Made by a program: the position numbers and the translations under genes | DNA from: Comamonas sp. KCTC 72670 | Lineage (GTDB): Bacteria; Myxococcota; Myxococcia; Myxococcales; Myxococcaceae | Length of the DNA: 64,000 nt | NCBI GenBank assembly: GCA_014656495.1 | Contig: BNCN01000022.1 | Coordinates: forward strand, 36,536 to 100,535 | Direction: 5' to 3' | Notes under the pieces: model-generated | Seen by the model: the letters and a program-made list of their open reading frames with translations, nothing else | What the model was told of the DNA's origin: nothing | Database searches by the model: none | Part shown: positions 1 to 8,181 of the stretch, in pieces | How the letters are laid out: the number at the start of each line of letters is the position of its first letter | Numbering within the stretch: position 1 is the stretch's first letter

Positions 1-5
1 ACCCC

Positions 6-1295
6 GTGGCCCGAGTCAAACGCGCCATGGGCGGCATCTCCAATGCCACGCGGTATGGCTGTGACTCCAGTCCCTCGGTCGGCCCCTTCGACTGCCCGGA
101 GGGCTTCGTCACCAACCGCGGGCTCGGCTCCGTGCTGCCGTTTCCCGAGGAGCTCGACTTCCTGCAGGACTTCCTCGACCGAGGCATCGACGTCCCCGGC
201 GTGATGGAGTTCGGCAAGCTGGGGCAGACACGGATGCTCTCGGCGGGCTTCCCCACCGCGAACGCGCTCCGGCAGGGACGTGGCCCCGGCAACGACGGGC
301 GCAACTACATCCGTGATTGGAATGACAACGCCCATCCCTGGGGAATGATGGCCCAGGGCGACAACATCGGGGCGGATGACCCGTATTGGATCAACATCGG
401 CCCCGCCGAGGCGGACCTGGGCGTCTTCAAAATCGACAACCCCCTGGCCTGCACCAAGGACGACGACTACTGGAAGTGCTTCGGAGACAACCGCAGGCGC
501 AAGGGAGACAACAACACCGCCAAGTTGCCCTACCGGCACATGATGAAGACGAGCGTCTGGGCCCTCAACGACGTGGACAGCGGCAGCCGGCGGGGCGGGC
601 TCCACTGGCGGGTCAACTACTCCAACTACGGACGGAGCTGGGGCGGCCACGTGCGTCCTCGGGGCCGGGAGGGGGACGTGGGCATCCACGCCGAGGAAAT
701 CTGCGTGCTGGAGCTGTTCGGCGCCTGCGTCCTGCACATGGACGTCCATACGGCCAACGTCCGGCCCGTGCAGGACGGCAACCACCGCTGGGGAGGGCTC
801 GTGCCCTTCATGCACTTCGAGCCGGGGCAGCTCGGCTCGGTCTGCAACCCCATGGCGAACGCCAACATGCAGAGCGCCGCCACGCGGCAGGTGGACTTCA
901 ACCAGCCCTCCACCTGGGTGGCGCTGAACAAGTCTCCGGACCAAGTGGTCAACCGGGAGAACCGGGACGGCACCGGCACCAACGCGCCCGCCCTGCTCAA
1001 CGAGGAGGGGAAGGTGAAGTTCGCCTTCACCCCGGAGAGCGAGGGCCTGGAGATGATGAACAACCGGAAGAAGTTCCTCGGCCTGGTCGAGGGCCTCAAC
1101 GTCATCTCCCGCGGACAGTCCTACTACCACCGGCCCGGGAACTGGACGGAGCAGCCGAACTTCTTCAACCCCTACTGGCGCCCGCGTCTGGCGTCCGTGT
1201 ACCAGGGCCGCCACTCCCTGCCGGCGCTGGGGGGAATGATGGACGCGCTGCCGGGGCCGCTTCGGGGCATTGCCCCGAAGATCGTCACGCACTGA
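6..1295 (+). CDS. Unassigned protein, probably cut at its 5' end by the window edge
   Basis: I do not recognise the family. The reading frame is still open at the window edge, so the GTG at position 6 is only the first visible start and the real N-terminus probably lies upstream. About 429 residues are visible. They are rich in Asn, Gly, Trp and aromatic residues (for example ADDPYWINIGPAE and HRWGGLVPFMHFEPG), with several cysteines and no membrane segment or repeat in the visible part. The composition suits an exported or surface protein, but no signal peptide can be checked. It ends 30 bp before the convergent VOC gene. No function is assigned. Confidence 0.6.
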   Translation: MARVKRAMGGISNATRYGCDSSPSVGPFDCPEGFVTNRGLGSVLPFPEELDFLQDFLDRGIDVPGVMEFGKLGQTRMLSAGFPTANALRQGRGPGNDGRNYIRDWNDNAHPWGMMAQGDNIGADDPYWINIGPAEADLGVFKIDNPLACTKDDDYWKCFGDNRRRKGDNNTAKLPYRHMMKTSVWALNDVDSGSRRGGLHWRVNYSNYGRSWGGHVRPRGREGDVGIHAEEICVLELFGACVLHMDVHTANVRPVQDGNHRWGGLVPFMHFEPGQLGSVCNPMANANMQSAATRQVDFNQPSTWVALNKSPDQVVNRENRDGTGTNAPALLNEEGKVKFAFTPESEGLEMMNNRKKFLGLVEGLNVISRGQSYYHRPGNWTEQPNFFNPYWRPRLASVYQGRHSLPALGGMMDALPGPLRGIAPKIVTH

Positions 1296-1325
1296 AGCCG
1301 TGTCGCGCGCGTCTCCGTGGGTGGC

Positions 1326-1757
1326 TCATCCCACGGGGAGCGCGCTGGCCTCGTACTGCTTCGCGAAGTCCTCGCTGGGGGGAATCGGCTTGATGACGTC
1401 GATGAGCACGCCATTGGGGTCGGCGGTGATGAAGTGCCGTTGGCCAAACGCCTCGTCCCGCAGCGGCAGGAGGATGGGGAGCCCGGCCGCCTGCGCGTCC
1501 CGGTAGACGGCGTCCGGGTCCTCGACCTCGAAGTTGAGGATTGTCCCGGCCACCGTGCCGCCCCGGGCTGACGCGGGCACCGTCTCGTGGCGGCCGTCGA
1601 GGACGGCCAGGGCCACCTGCTCGGCGTCGTCCGACTGGAGGTGGATGTACCAGTCGCTGGTGAACCGGGGGCTGAAGCCGAAGTGCTTCACGTAGAACGC
1701 CGCCGTGCCCGCCACGTCGTTCGTCATGATGACCGGGTAGTAACTGGTGATTTTCAT
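1326..1757 (-). CDS. VOC-superfamily (glyoxalase/bleomycin-resistance fold) protein
   Basis: The 143-residue protein has the two beta-alpha-beta-beta-beta modules of the vicinal-oxygen-chelate fold. Module one begins MKITSYYPVIMTNDV and contains the FYVKHFGF helix motif. Module two runs through FEVEDPDAVYRDAQAAGLP to the C-terminal FITADPNGVLIDVIKP, typical of antibiotic-resistance-like or dioxygenase-like members. The substrate cannot be inferred. A GAGAGGA ribosome binding site lies just upstream of the ATG. The gene is divergent from a TetR regulator, and the short intergenic region holds a palindrome, so TetR control is likely. Confidence 0.85.
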   Translation of the reverse strand: MKITSYYPVIMTNDVAGTAAFYVKHFGFSPRFTSDWYIHLQSDDAEQVALAVLDGRHETVPASARGGTVAGTILNFEVEDPDAVYRDAQAAGLPILLPLRDEAFGQRHFITADPNGVLIDVIKPIPPSEDFAKQYEASALPVG

Positions 1758-1794
1758 TGGGTTTCCTCTCCGTCCTTGCCTTTTGAATGGGTAA

Positions 1795-1813
1795 CATACA
1801 GGCTGAATGTATG
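1795..1813. promoter_or_regulatory. Palindromic TetR-type operator overlapping the regulator's start codon
   Basis: The site reads CATACAGGCTGAATGTATG: 6-bp perfect arms (CATACA/TGTATG) around a 7-bp centre. It sits between the divergent VOC and TetR genes, and its right arm contains the ATG at 1811. Size and position fit an autoregulatory TetR dimer site controlling both genes. The binding role is inference. Confidence 0.55.
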
Positions 1814-2398
1814 CAATCCCGCAAGCGTCGAAGCAACGATGAGCGCAGCGCCGCCACCCGGCAGGCCCTGGTGAGCGCCAGCCGGGCGTTGTTCGTGGAG
1901 AAGGGGTACGCGCAGACGTCGACGCCGGAGGTGGTGGCGGCGGCCGAGGTGACCCGGGGCGCGCTCTATCACCACTTCGCGGACAAGCAGGCGCTGCTGC
2001 GGGCGGTGCTCGAGCGGGAGTTCGCGGAGCTGCGCGGCGCCATCGATGCGTCAGCGCCCGCTTCCCTGGGCCCCAGGGAGGCCCTCATCGCGGGGAGCCT
2101 GGCGTACCTGGACGCGATGGCCGTCCCGGGCAGGACGCGCCTGCTCCTCGTGGACGGGCCCGCGGTGTTTGGCCATGCGGAGCTGATGGCCCTGGATGAA
2201 GCCTCCGCGGCGGGCTCACTGCGGGAGGGCCTCGCGGCCGTCCTGGGCGACGGGCCGGTGGTTCCCGCGCTCGCCAGCCTCTTGTCGGCCGCGTTCGACC
2301 GAGCGGCCCTGGCCATCAGCACGGGCGGCGACGCCCAGGTCTACCGCGAGGCGATGCTCACGCTCATCGAGCGCGTCATCGCGGGCGCCGGCCCTTGA
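1811..2398 (+). CDS. TetR/AcrR-family transcriptional regulator
   Basis: The N-terminal helix-turn-helix is clear: ATRQALVSASRALFVEKGYAQTSTPEVVAAAEVTRGALYHHFADKQAL, about residues 15-62. A helical ligand-binding domain follows, for a total of about 195 residues, normal for the family. I chose the ATG at 1811, eight codons inside a longer frame from 1787, because family members start close before the HTH. That start lies inside the palindrome at 1795-1813, so transcription may begin at or very near the start codon. The divergent VOC gene is the likely target. Its 3' end overlaps the convergent membrane-protein gene by 23 bp. Confidence 0.88.
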   Translation: MQSRKRRSNDERSAATRQALVSASRALFVEKGYAQTSTPEVVAAAEVTRGALYHHFADKQALLRAVLEREFAELRGAIDASAPASLGPREALIAGSLAYLDAMAVPGRTRLLLVDGPAVFGHAELMALDEASAAGSLREGLAAVLGDGPVVPALASLLSAAFDRAALAISTGGDAQVYREAMLTLIERVIAGAGP

Positions 2399-2801
2399 GC
2401 GGCAGGGGCTGCAGCGTGTTGGACGCCGCGTCGCGGGACAGGACCGTGGTCAGGTGGACCAGGTTGGCACCGATGAGATAGGCGGCGAGGGCGGCGACGA
2501 TGCGCAGCGCGAGGAGCGAGGGCGGGACGGGGAAGAGGTCGCGAGCCTGGAGCCACTCGAGCGTCTGCGGCGCGGAGGCGGCGTTGCAGGTGGCCACCAC
2601 GCCCAGCAGCACGGCCAGCTGGAGGAGGCTGAAGACGGTGTTGGCCCGGGAGTGGACCACGCCCATGAGCCCGCCCGCCCGCTCCCGGAGATGGGGCATG
2701 ACGAGCTTCGTCAGCAGGACGCCCTGGACGAGGCCCACGGCCAGCGGGACGAAGATTTCGGCCAGGGTCCTGAGTGTCTGGGGTTGCTCGCTCCATTCCA
2801 T
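2376..2801 (-). CDS. Small polytopic membrane protein, unknown function
   Basis: The 141-residue protein has about four hydrophobic segments: around LAEIFVPLAVGLVQGVLL, TVFSLLQLAVLLGVVATC, SLLALRIVAALAAYLIGA and a shorter one. No family motif is recognised. It converges with, and slightly overlaps, the TetR gene. A competing frame on the same strand (2341-2886) is Arg/Pro/Gly-rich, as shadow frames in GC-rich DNA are, and was not chosen. Hydrophobic periodicity favours the frame reported here. Inner-membrane location is inferred from the segments alone. Confidence 0.55.
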   Translation of the reverse strand: MEWSEQPQTLRTLAEIFVPLAVGLVQGVLLTKLVMPHLRERAGGLMGVVHSRANTVFSLLQLAVLLGVVATCNAASAPQTLEWLQARDLFPVPPSLLALRIVAALAAYLIGANLVHLTTVLSRDAASNTLQPLPLKGRRPR

Positions 2802-2935
2802 GGCCGGGACGATGCTTCGTCACGCCCAGGGAATCAACACGGGCCGCCGGTCGACGGATGCGGCCCGTCCGCGTCTCAGGCGACACGGCGGGGACAGGCC
2901 TTGAGCCCGGACCCGCCGCGTCACCTGCTGGAACC

Positions 2936-4336
2936 TCAGACGCCGAGCTCCACGTTCTCCATCACACCCAGCGCGTCCGGGATGAGGAGCGCCGCGGAGA
3001 AGTAGGTGCTCACCAGGTAGTTGGTGAGCGCCTTGTCGGTGACGTCCATTCGGCGCACGGAGAGCCCGGGCTCCACTTCGTCCGGCAGGCCCGTGCGGCG
3101 CAGGCCCACGACGCCCTGGTCCTCCTGGCCGGTGCGCAGCACCAGGATGGAGCTGGTGCGCTGCTCGGTGATGGGAATCTTGTCACACGGCAGCATGGGG
3201 ACGCCGCGCCAGGCCATGCAGGGGCTGCCCTGGACGTCGACGACGGTGGGGTAGATGCCCCGGCGCGTGCACTCCCGGCCGAACGCCGCGATGGTGCGCG
3301 GGTGGGCCAGGAAGAAGCGCGACTTCCTGCGCCGGCTCAGCAGCTCGTCCATGTCGTCGGGCGTGGGCGGCCCGTTGCGGGTGTGGATGCGCTGCTTGAG
3401 GTCGGCGTTGTGCAGCAGGCCGAAGTCGCGGTTGTTGATGAGCTCGTGCTCCTGCCGCTCCTTCAGCGCTTCAATCGTCAGCCGGAGCTGCTGGTCCGTC
3501 TGGTCCATGGGGTCGCTGAAGAGGTCGGAGACGCGCGTGTGGACCCGGAGCACCGTCTGGGCCACGCTCAGCTCGTACTCGCGCGGCGCCAGCTCGTAGT
3601 CCACGTAGCCGCCCTGGATGGACGGCTCGCCGGCGTGGCCCGCGGCCATGGGGATGGCGGCCTGGCCCATCTTGTCCTGGGGCTTCTTCAGCCGCTCCCG
3701 GAACTTCTCCACCTGGGCGCGCAGCGTGGCGGACCGGGCAATCAGGTCCTCGAAGTCCTTCTGGGGCAGGGACAGCACCGTGCAAGGCGTGGTGGCCTTC
3801 ACGGTGAAGTCCCAGACGTCGTCGGACTCCGCCACGGCCTGGTCGCCGAAGTGGTCGCCGTCCGCCAGCACGTCCAGGGTGACCTGCTCGCCGTAGGGTC
3901 CTTCGCGCAGCTTGCGCGCCTTGCCGTGGGCCAGCAGGAACACGTGCTCGGCGGACGTGCCCGCGGTGACGATGACGTCACCGGCCTTGTAGTGCGCCTG
4001 GGTGAAGCGGTTGGCCAGGGCCTGAATCACCTCGTCATCGGCGCTCAGCCCGCGCAGCAGCGGCAGCTTGAGCAGCTCCTGGGGGATGATCTGCACCTTC
4101 GCGCCGATGTTGCTGAACACGAGGCGGTCGTCCGCCACCGCGTAGCTCAGGCGCCGGTTGACGCGGTACGTGCCGCCCGTCACCTCCACCCACGGCAGCA
4201 TGCGCAGCAGCCACCGGGGGCTGATGCCCTGCATCTGGGGGACGGTCTTGGTCGTCGTCGCGAGCTGCCGCGCCCCGGCGGTGCTCAGGCTCAACCGCGC
4301 CGCGTCGTCAGCGCCCGTCTTCAATGGATTCGCCAT
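2936..4336 (-). CDS. Family 2B encapsulin shell protein with cyclic-nucleotide-binding domain (second copy)
   Basis: The 466-residue protein belongs to the EshA/family 2B encapsulin group: an HK97-phage-like shell fold interrupted by a cyclic-nucleotide-binding (CNB) domain. The conserved N-arm (RQLATTTKTVPQMQGI) is at residues 22-39. The CNB region is about 85-205, and the shell core continues from YVDYELAPREYELSVAQ to the C-terminal VSTYFSAALLIPDALG. In the CNB phosphate-binding cassette (around LDVLADGDHFGDQAVAESDD) the usual arginine is absent, so canonical cAMP binding is doubtful. It is the last gene of the operon, 36 bp after its paralogue, with a GAGAGG ribosome site. It is expected to co-assemble with, or alternate with, the upstream shell protein around the terpene synthase. 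Confidence 0.92.
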   Translation of the reverse strand: MANPLKTGADDAARLSLSTAGARQLATTTKTVPQMQGISPRWLLRMLPWVEVTGGTYRVNRRLSYAVADDRLVFSNIGAKVQIIPQELLKLPLLRGLSADDEVIQALANRFTQAHYKAGDVIVTAGTSAEHVFLLAHGKARKLREGPYGEQVTLDVLADGDHFGDQAVAESDDVWDFTVKATTPCTVLSLPQKDFEDLIARSATLRAQVEKFRERLKKPQDKMGQAAIPMAAGHAGEPSIQGGYVDYELAPREYELSVAQTVLRVHTRVSDLFSDPMDQTDQQLRLTIEALKERQEHELINNRDFGLLHNADLKQRIHTRNGPPTPDDMDELLSRRRKSRFFLAHPRTIAAFGRECTRRGIYPTVVDVQGSPCMAWRGVPMLPCDKIPITEQRTSSILVLRTGQEDQGVVGLRRTGLPDEVEPGLSVRRMDVTDKALTNYLVSTYFSAALLIPDALGVMENVELGV

Positions 4337-4372
4337 GTGAAACCTCTCACGTCGTCCGGATTGAAGGGGGGA

Positions 4373-5782
4373 CTAGTCGCCGCGGCCGATTTCGACGCTC
4401 TCCAGGATGCCCAGCGCGTCCGGCACCAGGACGGCCGCGGAGAAGTAGCTGGTGACCAGGTAGTTGATGATGGCCTTCTCGTTGATGCCCATGAAGCGGA
4501 CGTTGAGGCCGGGCTCGACCTCGTCCGGGATGGCGCCCGGGTGCAGGCCGACGACGCCCTGGTTCTTCTCACCCGCGCGCATCAGCATGATGGACGTGGT
4601 GCGGGACTCGCTGACGGGAATCTTGTTGCAGGGGAAGATGGGGACGCCGCGCCACGACGGCACCATGTTGCCGTTGAAGTCCACGCTGGTGGGGTAGATG
4701 CCCTTGCGGCTGCACTCCTGGCCGAACGCCGCGATGGCGCGCGGGTGGGCCAGGAAGAAGGACGGCTCCTTCCACACGGTGGCCAGCAGCTCGTCCATGT
4801 CGTCCGGCGTCGGCGGGCCGTGGCGGGTGTGGATGCGCTGCTTGAGGTCGGCGTTGTGCAGCAGGCCGAAGTTCTTGTTGTTGACGAGCTCGTGCTCCTT
4901 GCGCTCCTTCAGCGCTTCAATCGTCAGCCGGAGCTGCTGCTCCGTCTGGTTCATGGGCTCGTTGAAGAGGTCGGCGACGCGGCTGTGAATCTGGAGGACC
5001 GTCTGGGCCACGCTCAGCTCGTACTCGCGGGGCGACGTCTCGTAGTCCACGTAGGTGCCCGGCAGCACGGGCTCGCCGGAGTGGCCGGCGGCCAGCTCGA
5101 TTTCGGCCTGGCCGGTGGTGTCCTGCTTCTTCTTCGAGCGGGCCTTGAACTGGTCGATGTGCTTCTGCAGCGACGGGGACTGGGCCACCACGGCCTCGAA
5201 GTCCGACTGCTGGAGAATCAGCACGGTGGACGCCGTGACGGCCTTGGCCGTGAACTGCCAGTAGTCCTGCGACTCCAGCAGGGCCTCGTAGCTGTAGTGG
5301 TCGCCGTCCGCCAGCACGCCGAGCACCGTGGCGTCGCCGTACTTGCCGGCGCCAATCATGTTCACCTTGCCGTGGGCGATGAGGACGATGCAGTCGGCTT
5401 CCTTGCCCACCTCGGTGATGACCTCACCGGCCTTGTACGTCTTCTGCTCGAAGCGGTTGGCCAGCGCGGTGAGCACCTCCACGTCGTCGTAGCTGCGCAG
5501 CAGGGGCAGCTCGCACAGCTCCTGCGGAATCACCTGCACCTTGGCGCCGGTGGTGGTGAAGGTGACGCGGCCGTCGCCCACGGCGTAGCTCAGCCGGCGG
5601 TTGACGCGGTACACGCCGCCGGACACCTGCACCCAGGGCAGCAGCTTGAGCAGCCACCGCGAGGAGATGCCCTGCATCTGCGGAACGGACTTGGTCGTCG
5701 TCGCGAGCTGCCGCGCCGCGGCCGTCCCGAGGCTCAACTGGGACTTCTCGGAATCGCCACCCGGCTTGATGATGTTCGACAT
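4373..5782 (-). CDS. Family 2B encapsulin shell protein with cyclic-nucleotide-binding domain (first copy)
   Basis: The 469-residue paralogue of the next gene has the same order: N-arm with LGTAAARQLATTTK (residues 18-31) and PQMQGI, CNB insertion about residues 85-205, then the HK97-like shell core (QTEQQLRLTIEALKER, HGPPTPDDMDELL, FFLAHPRAIAAFG). The phosphate-binding cassette (DGDHYSYEALLESQD) again lacks the canonical arginine. The frame can be extended upstream, but the ATG at 5782 is chosen because it gives the family N-arm, follows a GAAAGG site and lies 26 bp after the geosmin synthase stop. Family 2B encapsulins are known partners of 2-methylisoborneol synthase in streptomycetes. Here the neighbour is geosmin synthase. 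Confidence 0.93.
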   Translation of the reverse strand: MSNIIKPGGDSEKSQLSLGTAAARQLATTTKSVPQMQGISSRWLLKLLPWVQVSGGVYRVNRRLSYAVGDGRVTFTTTGAKVQVIPQELCELPLLRSYDDVEVLTALANRFEQKTYKAGEVITEVGKEADCIVLIAHGKVNMIGAGKYGDATVLGVLADGDHYSYEALLESQDYWQFTAKAVTASTVLILQQSDFEAVVAQSPSLQKHIDQFKARSKKKQDTTGQAEIELAAGHSGEPVLPGTYVDYETSPREYELSVAQTVLQIHSRVADLFNEPMNQTEQQLRLTIEALKERKEHELVNNKNFGLLHNADLKQRIHTRHGPPTPDDMDELLATVWKEPSFFLAHPRAIAAFGQECSRKGIYPTSVDFNGNMVPSWRGVPIFPCNKIPVSESRTTSIMLMRAGEKNQGVVGLHPGAIPDEVEPGLNVRFMGINEKAIINYLVTSYFSAAVLVPDALGILESVEIGRGD

Positions 5783-5808
5783 GACTGGCCTTTCGAGTTG
5801 AATGGAAA

Positions 5809-8076
5809 TCAGGCGCCGGAGCGCGTGCTGGTGAAGAACGAAGCGATACGTGCGGCGGAGGTCCCCAGGCCCGTGGGGCCCGGCGGGATGCGCAGCGCCA
5901 GCTTGTGGGACGCGCGCAGCTCGAACTCCTTGTAGCGGTCCACCGTCTGGTGCCAGATGAGCACGCCGCTCATCCACTGCTGCAGCTTCTGGACGTACTG
6001 GCGCAGCTTCTCCTGCGCCTTGCCATCCAGCCCGAAGTTGCGCGCGAGCGGCTCCAGCTCGTTGGCGATGATGTATTCGAACTGGTTCATCCGCGCGGTC
6101 ATCAAGTCGTTGACGACGCTGACGGCCTGCGCCGGCTCCAGGTCGAGGAAGCGCTGGACCACCAGCACGCCGTTGTTGAGCTCGCCCTCGAACTCAATCT
6201 CCTTCTGGTAGGAGAAGACGTCGTTGGTGAGGCAGGCGTAGTCCGCCGCCGAGCCCTCCAGGCTGCGGATGGGGCGCGTGTGGAAGATTTCGGCGGGCAG
6301 CGCGTCGCCGTGGGCCAGGCGGGACAGGCTCATGGTGAGGTCCGAGCCGAACGTCTGGCGCCGCATCTCCACGTAGTCGATGGGGTCCGGGATGCGGTTC
6401 TGGATTTGATTGGCCAGCTCCCACAGCCAGCTCTCCGTCATGTCCAGGACGGCCTTGCGGAACAGGGCGCGCGAGGCGGTCGTCACGCCCTCGGTGGTGC
6501 GCGCCCACAGGTCCGCGAGCCCCTTCTCCACCGGGTTGGTGGGCGGCGGCGGCGCGGTGCCCGGGTCCTCCGGCATGAACAGCGCGAGCCGGGCGTTGAA
6601 CACCTTGGCGCCCGCCATGTCCCGCGTGTTGCCGTAGAAGGCGGGGAAGTAGTCGTCCGCGTAGGTGCCCCAGACGAGCCAGCACGCGGACAGGTTGAGC
6701 TGCGCCGCCGTGGCGTTGGGATGAATCAGCGCGCCGCAGAGCGCCACGTCCGCCACGTCGAACTTGTGGTCATCCCAGATGTAGCCACCGGGGACGCCGG
6801 GGAGCACCTCCAGCATGCCCATCCGTCGCGCCCACGCCTTGGACTCCCGCCGCGCGGCGTCCAGGTGGGGGCTCGGCTTGGTGGTGTACGGCATGTAGAA
6901 CTTCGGCAGCTTCACCGGGCCCACGTGCTGGAAGGGCACGTGGCTGAAGCTCTTCAGCCGCGTGAGGCCCAGGGCCGTGGGCGACTGCGGCAGGCGCGCC
7001 GCGGACGTGCCCAGGCCGTTGGGGCCCAGGAAGAAGCCGCCCGCGCCGCCGCCGCCCTTGTTCATGTAGCGGCTGGAGCGCATGTGCCACTCGTGGCCGC
7101 CGGACTGCCAGTCCTGGAGGCCCCGGGCGTAGGTGAGCACCTGGGCCTGCTCCACCGGGTTCAGGCCGTGCTCCAGGAAGAGCATCGGCAGCTCCGTGAG
7201 AATGGTGTTCTCGAACTGCTGGAGCCGGGAGGTGAGGACCTCGTTGACGAGGTGGGCGGCGCGCTGGGGGGAGATGTCGAGGAACTTCTCGAACACCAGC
7301 ACGCCGTTGGACAGCTCGCCTTCCTCCAGGATCTCCCGCTCGTAGGAGAACAAGTCATTGCGCAGGTGGACCGCGTCGGAGAACGTGTCCTTCAGCACCC
7401 GCATGGGGCGGCTGGCGGCGACCCGGTCGGGGACCTCGGCGAAGACGGCGTGCTCCACCAGGTTCGCGGACCAGGGGGCCCCGCCCACCTTGCGGCGCAT
7501 CTCGATGTATTCGATGGGGTTGGAGACGCGGCGGTCGCTGATGTTGGACAGCTCCCAGCTCGACTCGTCCAGCAGGTGCTTCGTGCTCTCGAAGAAGCGC
7601 TTCCGCCACGCGAGCGAGCGGCTGGGCACCGTCCGCGTCCACAAGTCCCACAGGCCCGCCTCGACGGGGTTGGTGGGCACCGGCGGCGTGGACGGCAGGT
7701 CCACCGGCATGAACAAAGGCAGCCGGTCCAGGTAGGCCTTCGCGCCCTCCTGGTCCTGTGTGCGTTTGAAGAGCTCCAGGAAGTGGTCGTCGAAGTAGAA
7801 GACCCAGACGTACCAGTCCGTGATGAGGTCCAGCTCCGGGCCCGGTGCCTCCGGGTGGGTGTAGGCACAGAGCAGGGCGTAGTCCATGGCATCGAACTTC
7901 GCCTCGCTCCAGATCTCCGGAGCGCTGCCGTCCTTCGGCTTGCCAATGATTCCGAACTGATAGGACCAGGCCTTCGAATGGACCCGGGCGCCCTCGAGGT
8001 TCGGATTCAACCGCGCCGGCCAGGGCACGTAGAAGTCTGGCAATTCAAACGGTTGCTTGTTGCTCGCCTTGGCCAT
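5809..8076 (-). CDS. geoA: Bifunctional germacradienol/geosmin synthase
   Basis: The 755-residue tandem class I terpene synthase converts farnesyl diphosphate to germacradienol (N-terminal domain) and then to geosmin (C-terminal domain). N-domain metal motifs are DDHFLE (96-101) and the NSE triad N240/S244/E248 in NDLFSYERE. The C-domain has DDYFPA (474-479) and NDVFSYQKE (618-626). All are intact, and length and order match the Streptomyces enzyme. The glycine-rich linker has GPNGLGTSAAR (351-361), and the tail repeats it as GPTGLGTSAAR (733-743), a candidate encapsulin cargo signal. It is first in a leftward operon with two encapsulin genes. A GAGGGG-like ribosome site precedes the ATG. Confidence 0.96.
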   Translation of the reverse strand: MAKASNKQPFELPDFYVPWPARLNPNLEGARVHSKAWSYQFGIIGKPKDGSAPEIWSEAKFDAMDYALLCAYTHPEAPGPELDLITDWYVWVFYFDDHFLELFKRTQDQEGAKAYLDRLPLFMPVDLPSTPPVPTNPVEAGLWDLWTRTVPSRSLAWRKRFFESTKHLLDESSWELSNISDRRVSNPIEYIEMRRKVGGAPWSANLVEHAVFAEVPDRVAASRPMRVLKDTFSDAVHLRNDLFSYEREILEEGELSNGVLVFEKFLDISPQRAAHLVNEVLTSRLQQFENTILTELPMLFLEHGLNPVEQAQVLTYARGLQDWQSGGHEWHMRSSRYMNKGGGGAGGFFLGPNGLGTSAARLPQSPTALGLTRLKSFSHVPFQHVGPVKLPKFYMPYTTKPSPHLDAARRESKAWARRMGMLEVLPGVPGGYIWDDHKFDVADVALCGALIHPNATAAQLNLSACWLVWGTYADDYFPAFYGNTRDMAGAKVFNARLALFMPEDPGTAPPPPTNPVEKGLADLWARTTEGVTTASRALFRKAVLDMTESWLWELANQIQNRIPDPIDYVEMRRQTFGSDLTMSLSRLAHGDALPAEIFHTRPIRSLEGSAADYACLTNDVFSYQKEIEFEGELNNGVLVVQRFLDLEPAQAVSVVNDLMTARMNQFEYIIANELEPLARNFGLDGKAQEKLRQYVQKLQQWMSGVLIWHQTVDRYKEFELRASHKLALRIPPGPTGLGTSAARIASFFTSTRSGA

Positions 8077-8104
8077 GGACGCCCCTCGTTGAACTCAGGG
8101 CAGC

Positions 8105-8134
8105 CTTATAGTTAGGCACTGAACGCTTATCCAA
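8105..8134 (-). promoter_or_regulatory. Candidate sigma-70-type promoter of the geosmin/encapsulin operon
   Basis: Reading leftward, TTGGAT (8134-8129) and TATAAG (8110-8105) are separated by 18 bp in an unusually AT-rich stretch, 29 bp before the synthase ATG. Spacing and sequence are acceptable for a housekeeping promoter. No further operator was recognised. Confidence 0.35.
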
Positions 8135-8181
8135 GCCTTTCCTGCATAAAATATTTAGCTTCGAAGTCCTGATTTACCCCC

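Noticed and set aside
2774..5935. A 1053-codon open frame on the plus strand across both encapsulin genes
   Set aside because: It is the antisense mirror of the two real genes: Leu/Val/Arg/His-rich, without domains, and repeated because the paralogues repeat.
5905..8115. A 736-codon plus-strand frame opposite the geosmin synthase
   Set aside because: The opposite strand encodes a full enzyme with all motifs; this frame is Arg/Gly/Val-rich with no family signature.
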